A stretch of 45,857 nt of DNA, taken from assembly GCA_039666455.1 (NCBI GenBank), contig JAVSLW010000002.1, forward strand, positions 1-45,857, in the 5' to 3' direction. This document shows, one piece after another, positions 23,387 to 32,017 of the stretch. Position 1 is the stretch's first letter; each line of letters starts with the position of its first letter. The DNA comes from Methanobacterium sp. (GTDB lineage Archaea; Methanobacteriota; Methanobacteria; Methanobacteriales; Methanobacteriaceae). Both the position numbers and the translations under genes were made by a program. A model generated the notes under the pieces. The model was not told the DNA's origin. It made no database searches and saw only the letters and a list, made by a program, of their open reading frames with translations.

Positions 23387-23694
23387 ACGACAGCAAAAAA
23401 GTTTTATAATGCATTTACAGAGGGTAAGCCAAAACCAAGCGTTTTAAGCATGGCTATATTCTTATCTACCAAACCATCCATTGAGAAAATTGGCCCAGAA
23501 TATTTTGATTACCATTACTGGAAAGATCATGGCTGGTTTAAAAAGGATGCCTATTATTACCATGATCCAGAAACTAATTTTGTTAAAAAAGCACTGGCGA
23601 AGATATTATCCAAATTTATAGGTTTAATAATGTAATTGGGAGCATAATTGATTAAAATGTATTATTTCATCTAAAATACAAATTCAAAAATGTA

Positions 23695-24402
23695 TCATTT
23701 GTTCAATAACTCTTTCAAAGGGTCATTCACACCATAAGGCCTTTTACTGTAATACCTTTTAGCATGCTCCACAATTAAAGCATGATACTCCTGATAAAGA
23801 GCCACATCCTTCGGCAGATTTGACTCAAACAACTCCTTCAATTCCATATACTTTATATTTTCATCCACAAGCCCTAAATGCACAAATATTCTCTTTGTAT
23901 ATGTATCAATAACAAATTCAGGCTGTTTATAAGCATAAAGCAGGATTGAATCAGCGGTTTCATTGCCAACACCTTTAACTTGAAGTAATTCTTTTCTTGC
24001 TGGAACTCTTCCATCAAGTTCAATAAAAAATCTGGTGATTTCCTTAAGATAGATTGCTTTTTGGTTTAAAAATCCAGCGCAGCGGATCGCTGATTTCAAT
24101 GATTCATCATCGAGATGCAATAATTTTTCAGGCTCAATTACATTTAATGCATTGAGGTTAAATAATGCTATCTCCGCTTGCAACCAGAGTGTATTCTGCG
24201 TTAAAATCGCCCCGAGAATTACTTCATAAATTTCATTTCTCTCTTCTGGCAGTTCATAGTTTTGGGGGTGATAACCTCTTAGAGCACCTGTTTTATTGGG
24301 ATTGTAACTATTTAAATTAATAAGGGGCCACCATCCCTGAGGACCGTAAAGATCATATAGTTTCCGGTAAATAGACTTTATTTGATTTTGAAATTTATTC
24401 AT
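23695..24402 (-). CDS. HhH-GPD DNA glycosylase, MagIII-like
   Basis: 235 residues from the ATG at 24402. A TATA box at 24424-24434 places the transcript start at or next to this ATG, so the mRNA looks leaderless; the in-frame codons upstream are ignored. The helix-hairpin-helix is LLQVKGVGNETADSILLYA and the catalytic aspartate is in VIDTYTKRIFVHLG. The lysine that endonuclease III uses for beta-lysis (GVGRKTAN) is replaced (GVGNETAD), and there is no C-terminal [4Fe-4S] cysteine set. Both point to a monofunctional glycosylase such as 3-methyladenine glycosylase III, which removes alkylated bases. The N-terminal LYDLYGPQGWWPL and ILTQNTLW are typical of this group. Confidence 0.85.
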   Translation of the reverse strand: MNKFQNQIKSIYRKLYDLYGPQGWWPLINLNSYNPNKTGALRGYHPQNYELPEERNEIYEVILGAILTQNTLWLQAEIALFNLNALNVIEPEKLLHLDDESLKSAIRCAGFLNQKAIYLKEITRFFIELDGRVPARKELLQVKGVGNETADSILLYAYKQPEFVIDTYTKRIFVHLGLVDENIKYMELKELFESNLPKDVALYQEYHALIVEHAKRYYSKRPYGVNDPLKELLNK

Positions 24403-24423
24403 AATTAATAAATACTGGTGAAG

Positions 24424-24434
24424 CCATATAAAAA
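24424..24434 (-). promoter_or_regulatory. TATA box of the glycosylase gene
   Basis: The minus strand reads TTTTATATGG. Its distance of about 25 bases to the ATG at 24402 implies leaderless transcription; no ribosome binding site is seen. Confidence 0.5.
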
Positions 24435-24592
24435 TTATAGAAAATGGAGATGAAATCATGAGTAATGCTCAAGGAGAACCCCTGAGAATTTATGTCACCA
24501 TGACCCTTTAAACACACGAATTGATCAACTGTAAAACCTGGTATAACAAATTAACTTAACACACAAATTGGTTTATAGGGTAAGGGGAGTAT

Positions 24593-24976
24593 ATGAAAGA
24601 AAAATTGATGAAAAAAATTGTTAATCAGTACTTTAAAGCTTATAATGAATTTGATCTGGAAGGAATGATCAAAAACATTCACAGAGACATTGTATTTAAA
24701 AATTACGCTGGTGGGGAAGTTACTCTTGAATTAAAAGGAAAATCAGCATTTAAAACACAGATAGAACAAGCTTTTGCTCTTTTTAAAAATAGGGAGATGA
24801 AGATAATAGAGCAGGAATTTGGAAATGACATGATAGAAAACAAAATTGACTTTAAAGGAGTTTTAGCTGTTGATATATCAGATAAACTTAAAAAATATGA
24901 TTTAATCAAACTCCAGAGTAAATCAATTTTTAGATTTAAAAATGGTAAAATCATCTCCATCGAAGATATAAATTAA
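24593..24976 (+). CDS. SnoaL/NTF2-like fold protein
   Basis: 127 residues, soluble. The pattern VNQYFKAYNEFDLEGMIKNIHRDIVFKNYAGGEVTLELKGKSAFKTQIEQAFALF ... FRFKNGKIISIEDIN is the cone-shaped NTF2-like fold: an N-terminal helix, a D-x-x-G-M turn, strands, and a final F-K-x-G-K-I-x-x-I strand. The family includes ketosteroid-isomerase-like enzymes and many small-molecule binding proteins, so no substrate can be given. GGGGAG precedes the ATG. It stands alone upstream of aroC. Confidence 0.75.
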   Translation: MKEKLMKKIVNQYFKAYNEFDLEGMIKNIHRDIVFKNYAGGEVTLELKGKSAFKTQIEQAFALFKNREMKIIEQEFGNDMIENKIDFKGVLAVDISDKLKKYDLIKLQSKSIFRFKNGKIISIEDIN

Positions 24977-25111
24977 TCAGCAAAATTAAAAATTCCACAG
25001 ATCTACATGAAAAAGAAGATAAAAATAATTGAAAAAAACCTCAAAACAGAAGGATTTAACTGTGGATTACTATTATAATTTGTAATATTTTTACTTAAAG
25101 GATGTGAGCCT

Positions 25112-26203
25112 ATGTCAGGAAATACAATCGGCAAAATATTTAAAATAACAACTTTCGGCTCAAGCCACGGCATTGCACTTGGTGCAGTTGTAGATGGCTG
25201 CCCTGCAGGACTGGAATTATCAAAGGAAGATATACAAAAAGAGCTGGATAAACGTCGTCCTGGAACAAGTAAAGTTACAACTTCACGGGGCGAAACAGAC
25301 GAAGTGATGATATTATCAGGGATCTTTGAAGGTAAAACAGATGGAACTCCTATTGCCGCAGTAGTCTACAACAGAGATATGGATTCATCAGCTTATGAAC
25401 CCCTTAGAAATAAACCGCGACCAGGACACGCGGATTACGGGTGGATAAGCAAATATGAACATTATGATTACAGAGGAGGAGGCAGAGCAAGCGGAAGAAC
25501 CACCATTGGGCATGTAATTGGCGGTGCAATTGCAAAAAAGCTCCTTGAAAAATTAAACATTAAAGTTATTGCTCATGTAACAAAAGTCGGCCCTATTGAA
25601 GCTCAAAAGGTTGAATTAAGCAAAATAGGAGAAAATATTGAAAAAAATTCTGTAAGATGTGCTGATTTAGAAGCGGCTGCAAAGATGGAAAAATTGATCC
25701 TTGATTTAAAACAGAAAGGAGATTCTGTAGGTGGAATTGTTGAAACTATAGTTTTAAATGTGCCTGCAGGTCTTGGTGAGCCTGTTTTTGATAAATTAGA
25801 TGCAGATATTGCCAAAGTTTTAATGGGGATAGGTTCTGTAAAAGGAGTCGAAATTGGGGCTGGATTTGAATCATCTGGCTTAAAAGGTTCCGGGATGAAC
25901 GATGAATTTTATATTGAAAATAATGAAATAAAAACAAAAACTAACAATTCTGGGGGAATATTAGGAGGTATATCTGATGGAATGCCCGTTATAGCAAAAA
26001 TAGCTGTAAAACCAACTCCTTCCATTTCTAAACTTCAAAAAACTGTTGACCTTGGAAAAATGGAAGATACAGAAATAGAAATTAGGGGAAGGCACGATCC
26101 TTGCATCTGTCCAAGAATAACATCAGTTGCTGAAGCTTCTGTTGCTGTTGTACTTGTAGATCATCTTATAAGAAGTGGATTTATCCATCCATGTAAATTA
26201 TAA
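25112..26203 (+). CDS. aroC: Chorismate synthase
   Basis: 363 residues, full length. AroC removes phosphate from 5-enolpyruvylshikimate 3-phosphate to give chorismate and needs reduced FMN. Signature segments: FGSSHGIALGAVVDGCPAG (about 12-30), DKRRPGTSKVTTSRGETDEVMILSGIFEGKTDGTPI, RPGHADYGWISKY and DYRGGGRASGRTT (about 120-133), and near the end RHDPCICPRITSVAEA. AAAGGATG precedes the ATG. The need for reduced flavin is worth noting next to the flavin genes 2-4 kb upstream, but there is no direct linkage. It is monocistronic, and the gap behind it shows no other gene. Confidence 0.97.
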   Translation: MSGNTIGKIFKITTFGSSHGIALGAVVDGCPAGLELSKEDIQKELDKRRPGTSKVTTSRGETDEVMILSGIFEGKTDGTPIAAVVYNRDMDSSAYEPLRNKPRPGHADYGWISKYEHYDYRGGGRASGRTTIGHVIGGAIAKKLLEKLNIKVIAHVTKVGPIEAQKVELSKIGENIEKNSVRCADLEAAAKMEKLILDLKQKGDSVGGIVETIVLNVPAGLGEPVFDKLDADIAKVLMGIGSVKGVEIGAGFESSGLKGSGMNDEFYIENNEIKTKTNNSGGILGGISDGMPVIAKIAVKPTPSISKLQKTVDLGKMEDTEIEIRGRHDPCICPRITSVAEASVAVVLVDHLIRSGFIHPCKL

Positions 26204-26292
26204 TAAGTTCTAACTTTTATAATGGGATTTATTTTTAATTTCAAGATATTTGACTTTTTACTTAATAGAAATCAAAAATAAAAGGAAATTGT

Positions 26293-26805
26293 TTATAAAA
26301 TGTTTAAAGTGTTTAAGATCATGTTATAGGCTTCTTCAGTCTGATTCAGCGCATATGGTGGACAAATGTATCCCAGAACAAAGTAATAATTACCTGTTTC
26401 TATAATTGTAACTTTTTGGGCTACATCTGGGCCGCGTGTTCCAAATTGAGATGCTTTAATGTTCCCAATATCAGCAGTTTCAACGGTTGAATTTGTGGTA
26501 TTCATCACTATTGTATTCGTTCCTGGAAGCTGTAATGTCCCTTGAGATTTCCTTTGCATTTGAATAACAATATATGATGTTGGACTTTGTGTATTTGGAA
26601 TATTTGCTGTTAAAGTGACTTCAGAATACAATGAGTTATTGGTAAAATCTCCTACTACATGGTTCTGACCCCATGATTTTGGATATTCGAAATACAGTTT
26701 ACCTGTGTTAAATACGTTATTTCCAAACGAAAGAGCTGCTATAATAGCAATAATCACTACTACTGCAACGATTATTCCTGGCAGAATTAAACGGTTACGT
26801 TCCAT
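26293..26805 (-). CDS. Membrane-anchored PsbP-like protein
   Basis: 170 residues. One N-terminal helix (about 8-28, LPGIIVAVVVIIAIIAALSF), then an extracellular domain that begins GKLYFEYPKSWGQNHVVGD, the F-x-Y-P-x-x-W motif of PsbP/MOG1-type folds common in Methanobacterium surface proteins. Several NxS/T sites follow (NNSLY, NTTNST, NQTE). Function unknown; likely an abundant cell-surface protein. A TATA-rich region (26820-26850) and GTGAT precede the ATG. Confidence 0.72.
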   Translation of the reverse strand: MERNRLILPGIIVAVVVIIAIIAALSFGNNVFNTGKLYFEYPKSWGQNHVVGDFTNNSLYSEVTLTANIPNTQSPTSYIVIQMQRKSQGTLQLPGTNTIVMNTTNSTVETADIGNIKASQFGTRGPDVAQKVTIIETGNYYFVLGYICPPYALNQTEEAYNMILNTLNIL

Positions 26806-27044
26806 TTTATCACCAAAGTTAAAAGTATTATTATATATTTTAATAAATGATACTTATACTTATCCTTAAAAATGCAAAAATGGTTATTTCTATCCAATTA
26901 AGTTACTTCACTTTTTAGAAAGATTTTTTAGTGGTAGGATTTTAGGGCTTTGTATTTTGGACTCCGTAAACTTCATTAACTTCCAAGTATATAGTACATT
27001 TATTACTTATATGGCTTGTTTGTACTAAGTGGGGGGTGATAAAT

Positions 27045-27563
27045 ATGGCTGAAGGAAATTATTTATTAGGTATTTTAGCAGTAATACTTGGTATTTTGGT
27101 GATCGCATTCCCACTTTTCAGAGTCTTTACTGCCAGTGTACTTGCCGGGTTTGCCATAATCTTTTTGGGAATCTGGGTACTGGTTCAAAGTTTAGGTGTT
27201 TGGAGTACCAGCAAAGCAGGTAGTGTAGCATATTTAATACTGGGTCTTATTGCTATAATAGGAGGTATTGGTTTATTTGGAAATATACTTGCATTTAGCT
27301 TCTTAGCAAGTTTCTGGCTCTTCTTTGCAGGATTTTTCCTCATAATAGCAGGAATAATGTCCTTATTTGCTAAAGAAGGAACTGTTACTAAAGGATCTGG
27401 TGGATTGGGAGTTATTCTCGGTATTTTATACATAATATTGGCTTCATATGCATGGAATCCCTATTATTTAGCAGTATTAATAGGAATATGGCTAATAATC
27501 GAGGGTATTGCTCTATTCTTTGTTAGTCCATCTGAATTGGTAAAGCCATCTGTTCAAGAATAA
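27045..27563 (+). CDS. HdeD/DUF308-family membrane protein
   Basis: 172 residues from the ATG at 27045, set by the GGGGGGTGAT site; an in-frame GTG within that site is ignored. Six hydrophobic segments with the repeated pattern LGILAVILGILVIAFPLFRVFTASVLAGFAIIFLGIWVLVQS and FASFWLFFAGFFLIIAGIMSLF give the duplicated three-helix DUF308 fold. In bacteria the related HdeD is linked to acid resistance. Here it is 60 bp upstream of a DHA2 transporter and 3.5 kb from a decayed glutamate decarboxylase gene. Role is inference. Confidence 0.8.
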   Translation: MAEGNYLLGILAVILGILVIAFPLFRVFTASVLAGFAIIFLGIWVLVQSLGVWSTSKAGSVAYLILGLIAIIGGIGLFGNILAFSFLASFWLFFAGFFLIIAGIMSLFAKEGTVTKGSGGLGVILGILYIILASYAWNPYYLAVLIGIWLIIEGIALFFVSPSELVKPSVQE

Positions 27564-27624
27564 AAAAATTTCTTAAAATGAACAAGCCATTTAATTTAAA
27601 ATCAAAGAAAGATTTGAGGATATT

Positions 27625-29160
27625 ATGTCTAAAGAAGGCCAATATAAATGGGGAGTAGTTATAATTGCATGTATGGCAATTTTTATTATTGTACTGGACT
27701 CATCAGCTATGAATGTAGCAATAACTACGTTAGTTGTGGATTTAAACACGACATTATCGACTATTCAAGCCATAATTGCTTTATACGCCCTGATTATTGC
27801 TTCATTTATGTTGTTAGGGAGTAAGCTTCAGGATATTCTTGGTAGAAAAAAGACATTTCTTCTGGGATTAGCAATATACGCTAGTGGAACCACTATAGCG
27901 ACCTTGAGCATCAATGCTCATATGCTCCTTATAGGTTGGGCTATTCTGGAAGGAATAGGTGCGGCTATGATTTTACCGGCAACTACAACCATAGTTGGGG
28001 CTGCTTACGAAGGTAAAGATAGAATCACTGCTTTTGGAATTTGGGGAGGTATAGCAGCAATGGGTGCTGCAATTGGCCCAATAGTAGGGGGAATTTTCAC
28101 TACATACATTACATGGAGGCTGGTATTTGGATCAGAACTTGTTTTCGTTGCAATTATACTAATTTTCAGGCATTACTTAAGCGAATCAAAACCAACCTTG
28201 AAATGGAAAGATTTAGACAAAGTTGGAGTGTTACTTTCAATAGTATCCCTAATTTTGATTGTCCTTGGCATTTTATTATTAACAAGACCTCAATATTGGG
28301 AATATGTAGCAGTATTAATAACTTCAGGCTCAATTCTCTTTGTGCTCTTCTTGTTATGGCAGAGGAGAAGAATTAAAAAAGATTTAGAGCCTCTTTCAGA
28401 TATATCTCTCTTAAAAAATCGTGTATTTGGATTAGGTAATATAAACTCTATTATACAACAAATACCTTTAGCAGGGTTTCTTTTTATAATTCCTGTATTT
28501 CTGCAGCAGGTTACTAAACTTAATGCATTTATGACTGGAGTTGCTCTTTTACCTGCATCTATTACCATTCTTTTGTTTTCATTACTGGGTGCCAGGTTAT
28601 CATCCAGATTAAATTCAAAATATATCTTGATAATGGGATTTATTATTTCAGCAGCTGGAACATTCCTATTAGGCAACTCATTTAACATAAACACTCAAAT
28701 AGTGGATATTGTACCTGGAACAGTTGTATTTGGGATAGGAATTGGTCTTTTACTTTCACAGCTTACTAATCTCACCATGTCTGCTGCAAGAAGTGATCAG
28801 GAAACTGATGCTGCTGGTTTCCTTAATGCATTTAAAAATTTAGGTTATTCTATGGGGACAGCTTTAATAGGAGTTTTACTCTTACTTGGAATATTCATTG
28901 GTCTTACTAGCGGAATAGAAGCATCAGGCATAGCTGAAAACATGACCACAGAACAGATACATGACAGTCTTTTTAACTATGTGGAAAAAATGCAGACAGT
29001 TAATCCTCAAAATATACCTCCACAAATAGTACCACAAGCCTCACAGATTGTTGATTCCACTATTAGCTCTGCAATGAAGCAGACATTCAATGTTTTAACG
29101 TTAATTCTGCTTTTAGGGTTTATTATCAGTATTTTTATATCGAAAAGCAGGAAATCATAA
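27625..29160 (+). CDS. MFS drug exporter, DHA2 (14-TM) family
   Basis: 511 residues with 14 predicted helices. Motif A-type loop GSKLQDILGRKKTFLLG (about 72-88) and motif C/antiporter segment GIWGGIAAMGAAIGPIVGG (about 137-155) mark a proton-drug antiporter of the EmrB/QacA type; the acidic D-S-S at the end of helix 1 (IIVLDSSAMNVAITTL) is also typical. It would sit in the cytoplasmic membrane and export lipophilic compounds. It follows the DUF308 gene in the same direction. A second DHA2 protein lies at 32018. Confidence 0.88.
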   Translation: MSKEGQYKWGVVIIACMAIFIIVLDSSAMNVAITTLVVDLNTTLSTIQAIIALYALIIASFMLLGSKLQDILGRKKTFLLGLAIYASGTTIATLSINAHMLLIGWAILEGIGAAMILPATTTIVGAAYEGKDRITAFGIWGGIAAMGAAIGPIVGGIFTTYITWRLVFGSELVFVAIILIFRHYLSESKPTLKWKDLDKVGVLLSIVSLILIVLGILLLTRPQYWEYVAVLITSGSILFVLFLLWQRRRIKKDLEPLSDISLLKNRVFGLGNINSIIQQIPLAGFLFIIPVFLQQVTKLNAFMTGVALLPASITILLFSLLGARLSSRLNSKYILIMGFIISAAGTFLLGNSFNINTQIVDIVPGTVVFGIGIGLLLSQLTNLTMSAARSDQETDAAGFLNAFKNLGYSMGTALIGVLLLLGIFIGLTSGIEASGIAENMTTEQIHDSLFNYVEKMQTVNPQNIPPQIVPQASQIVDSTISSAMKQTFNVLTLILLLGFIISIFISKSRKS

Positions 29161-29182
29161 TTTATCTTAATTTTTAGGTTTT

Positions 29183-30403
29183 TTATTCATTATTCAACTG
29201 TTCTTTGATTTTACGAGCATAGAGGTTTGATAAAGGCGAAGCAGTGATTCCATGGGCAAAAATGCTGAATAAAACTGTTATTAGAACGGTTAATAAGACT
29301 GTATTAAGGCCTGGAAAAGAATGTAGTCGTTCTATTGCTATAAGAACTAAAACAATGGATGCAAGACCTCTGGGACCAAACCATCCAATAAACAGAATAG
29401 AATTTTTATTTAACTTAGTTCCAATCAGGGATACGGCAACAGGTATCATTCTAATTACAGTTAAGCTTAAAATAGCATATAAAACAATTTGCCAGGTTAC
29501 ACTACCAATTAAGGAGGCTAAAATAACTCCTAAAAGGAAAAATACAGCTAGATTTAATAATTGCCCCTCTTCTGCGGTGAAATCAGTTAAAATCTCTCCC
29601 GCATCTTTAATCACATAACCGGTGGCTAATCCTCCTATAAATGCAGCTATAAATCCACTTCCGCCTATTTCATCAGCTATTATGAATGAAATAAGTGCCA
29701 TGGCTAAAAATCCAATTCTTTGATATGTTGGAGTTATCCAGTCCCTATTTCTGGCTTTAATTATTAATAAACCTCCAATTATCCCAACACTCAGTCCAAT
29801 CAGCACTCCTAAACCTATTTGTTCCAATGCTACTTCTATAAAGAGTCCTATTGGTCTAAAAGTTTCTTCAGCAAGACCAATAGCTATGAAAACAAGGAGA
29901 AAAGGAACTGATAATCCATCATTTAGCCCACTTTCTATTTCCAGCGTTTTACGTATGCCATCAGGTAATTTTTTATTTTTAACAACTATTTGTCCTAAAG
30001 CTGCATCAGTGGGAGCAAGAACAACCCCAATTATGCCCGCTTCCCAAATGGTAAGATCTGTAAATAACAAAGCAGCAATTATAATTCCTAGAATTATGGT
30101 TAACGTTAAACCTATGCCCAGTAATCGTGTTGGTAGATTGTTTCCTCTAAGCGATCCTGGTCCAATTCGAGATGCATCGCTAAATAGGACGAGTACTAGT
30201 GCTATTTCTGCAATTAGAAGTACTATATCTGATATTGGAGGGTTTCTAATATCAATATAACTCGTTATAAGCCATCCAATCAGTAAACCAGCCGCAATAA
30301 AAACCATATGGGCAGTAATAATGCTTCCAGCTAATCTTTTTGAAAATAATGCAAAAATAAATGTTGTAACAAAAAAAATTAATATTTCATTCATTTTGTT
30401 CAC
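29183..30403 (-). CDS. CPA1 Na+/H+ antiporter (NhaP-like)
   Basis: 406 residues, about 12 helices. The active-site region is GIIGVVLAPTDAALGQIVVKNKKLPDGIRKTLEIESGLNDGLSVPFLLVFI: the T-D pair and the N-D/E-S-G-L-N-D motif that carries out ion exchange. IGWFGPRGLASIVLVLIAIE near the end is the second CPA1 signature. It exchanges protons for sodium across the membrane and so links pH to the sodium gradient that methanogens use. The GTG at 30403 follows AAGGA closely; an ATG three codons later is possible. It starts right behind the glutamate decarboxylase remnant. Confidence 0.88.
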   Translation of the reverse strand: MNKMNEILIFFVTTFIFALFSKRLAGSIITAHMVFIAAGLLIGWLITSYIDIRNPPISDIVLLIAEIALVLVLFSDASRIGPGSLRGNNLPTRLLGIGLTLTIILGIIIAALLFTDLTIWEAGIIGVVLAPTDAALGQIVVKNKKLPDGIRKTLEIESGLNDGLSVPFLLVFIAIGLAEETFRPIGLFIEVALEQIGLGVLIGLSVGIIGGLLIIKARNRDWITPTYQRIGFLAMALISFIIADEIGGSGFIAAFIGGLATGYVIKDAGEILTDFTAEEGQLLNLAVFFLLGVILASLIGSVTWQIVLYAILSLTVIRMIPVAVSLIGTKLNKNSILFIGWFGPRGLASIVLVLIAIERLHSFPGLNTVLLTVLITVLFSIFAHGITASPLSNLYARKIKEQLNNE

Positions 30404-30410
30404 TTAATCC

Positions 30411-31163
30411 TTAGTACAATAGGGATGGATTTTCACGATGATTTATATCTTTTTTCTTGATATCAGCTTCTTCAAGCTTACTGTAAGTCTTCATTAAGTC
30501 ATTTAAGAATATATCTACCATATCCCTTCCAAAATTCTCTTTAATAACCATTCTCACTACTGCAATGTCTTCTGCAGTTATTGTATAAAGATCTCTTTTT
30601 AGGGGTAAGCTTCAGTTCTACATCAAAATAGCGTGCAAACTTCTCCCATACTGTATGCACATCTGCTCCCATCACAATGTTGGGTTTATTATAGGATTTT
30701 CCTTCAGCCTGGCGGCGCTTTTTCCATGTCCATTTATGAGCTAAAAGTCCAAGCATAATTGCTTCAGAGGATCCGATAGTGCCTGTACCTATGGATTTGC
30801 AATCAGATGGGGCATTAAAAAGCCGAGCTAGCATGTTTACAGCTCTATCCTGTATTTTTTCCGTTTGAGGATACTCATCTAGTTATCCACATAGTTTTTA
30901 TCCATACTTTCCATTATCAGCCTGTCAGCTTCGCCTTCCATCCATGTTGTTACAAAGCTGGCTAGATTTAAAGCAGGATTTCCGTCCAGATTTAATTCAT
31001 CATGGATTAGTTGATAAGCTGCCCTTGAAGGCATACCTTCTTCTGGCATTTCATATTTAGGAACGCTTTTAGAAAAATATCGACTTCCATAAGTGGTTGT
31101 ATAAGCTGTATGTTCCTTTTCTTCTTTATTCATCTTACTTAAATCATGTTTTCGAGATAACAT
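30411..31163 (-). pseudogene. gadB: Glutamate decarboxylase, frameshifted and internally deleted
   Basis: The N-terminal part is well preserved (AAAGGAGA site, ATG at 31163; TTYGSRYFSKSVPKYEMPEEGMPSRAAYQLIHDELNLDGNPALNLASFVTTWME). The frame is lost after MDKNYVDN by two extra bases and regained as DEYPQTEKIQDRAVNMLARLFNAPSDCKSIGTGTIGSSEAIMLGLLAHKW, then shifted by one extra A in the A-run near 30602. After DLYTITAED the sequence jumps directly to the C-terminal VRMVIKENFGRDMVDIFLNDLM... and the natural stop at 30411. The middle half, with the PLP-binding lysine, is gone. It cannot work. GadB normally turns glutamate into GABA and uses up a proton in acid resistance. Confidence 0.9.
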
Positions 31164-31425
31164 GTTGATTCTCCTTTATACTCGGAATAAGTTCTTAATT
31201 ATGTTATTAATAATTAATATTAAGTAAATGATTGTCATTATATTTTTGCATTTCAGATTTGCGCCTGATTGAGAATATCAAAAATCGATGATTACTTATG
31301 ATTTAAAAACAATGTATTATTATGATGAAATTTGTTTAAAATAATACGTAATGACACTGAATTTCGTATCTAATCTAAAAAACTCTATCTTGTCTTATAG
31401 AATAAAATAAAAGAGATGCATTAAA
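31164..31425. other. Intergenic region, nothing recognised
   Basis: About 260 bp of AT-rich DNA between two divergent genes. It should hold both promoters; candidate TATA sequences are too weak to choose. No RNA gene or ORF is supported. Confidence 0.35.
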
Positions 31426-31809
31426 ATGAAAAAAATTGCAGTTGTTTTAATGGCTATTTTAGTTTTAATGGTTCTTGCATCTGGATGTATCAGTAATAGT
31501 AGCAATAATTCAAAGTTAAACACTTCTGGAGGTTCAAATATGAAAAGTAATTCAGATATAATAGTTCAAATTAATTCTGATAGTTCATGGAGTGGTATAT
31601 TAACATATAATAATGGAACTCAAACTATAAAAGGAGAAAGAAGTGCTTCATACAATTTAGGTCAGAATCCAGGCTCTGTAAATCTTATTTTACGAAAAAC
31701 TGGCAATGCTGGAACTTTAAATGTACAACTAATTAAAGATGGGAACGTTGTTGTTAATCAAAGTACTTCTGGAGGTCAGGGAGTTATATCTATAAATTAT
31801 TCTTCATGA
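31426..31809 (+). CDS. Secreted lipoprotein, unknown
   Basis: 127 residues. A signal peptide (MKKIAVVLMAILVLMVLASGC) ends in a lipobox LASGC, so Cys21 is the likely lipid-anchored residue. A Ser/Asn-rich linker follows (ISNSSNNSKLNTSGG), then a small beta domain (DIIVQINSDSSWSGILTYNNGTQTIKG ... GVISINYSS) with many NxS/T sites. This type of short lipoprotein is common on methanogen surfaces; no specific function is known. Confidence 0.7.
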   Translation: MKKIAVVLMAILVLMVLASGCISNSSNNSKLNTSGGSNMKSNSDIIVQINSDSSWSGILTYNNGTQTIKGERSASYNLGQNPGSVNLILRKTGNAGTLNVQLIKDGNVVVNQSTSGGQGVISINYSS

Positions 31810-31896
31810 CCTTATTTTGACTTAAGAGGCACTAATAATTAGAAATATGGAAAAAATCTAAACGATTAATAGGCTTAAAATCATGAAAGGGGATAG

Positions 31897-31974
31897 ATGG
31901 ACGTTAAAAATAGAACTTATCTATTTTCAAAAATTAATTACATGACAGCCTCTAACTTGTGGAATAGTAATTAA
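31897..31974 (+). pseudogene. Possible 5' remnant of an MFS gene
   Basis: GGGGATAG followed by an ATG opens 25 codons ending TASNLWNSN and a stop. LWNxNFxLLWxG is how many MFS transporters begin just before their first helix, so this may be the start of a lost transporter gene, ended by a nonsense change. It could as well be chance or a short leader ORF for the MFS gene 44 bp downstream. Confidence 0.25.
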
Positions 31975-32017
31975 TAGATTAGTCGACATGTAAATTTGGC
32001 TTTATGGGAGGAACAAA

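Larger units (their letters stand above)
22766..23635 (+). pseudogene. NADPH-dependent FMN reductase-family gene, broken by two palindromic elements
   Basis: Starts normally (GTG at 22766 after GAGGTGAT, VKVLAIMGS). The FMN loop residues SPRKKGNTYELTRRVEE follow only after about 55 extra bases that hold two palindromes and shift the frame by one. The middle is intact: CLGCQVCFNKGEELCPLKDDRAMLEEKMQNADGVIFTSPNYVFNVSGLMKNFIDRFGYVCHRP. Near 23341 a second pair of palindromes causes another shift, after which AKKFYNAFTEGKPKPS...KIGPEYFDYHYW finishes the protein. The two shifts add up to a whole number of codons, yet stop codons lie at both joints. The central part could be made from a TTG at 22818, where the element itself encodes VKIIDFDS, a possible replacement first strand; the C-terminal piece would still be lost. 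Confidence 0.8.

Noticed and set aside
24458..24511. 17-codon ORF (MSNAQGEPLRIYVTMTL) with a GGAGATGA site
   Set aside because: It has a fair ribosome binding site, but it is too short, overlaps the glycosylase promoter, and gives no recognisable protein; it may be a remnant.
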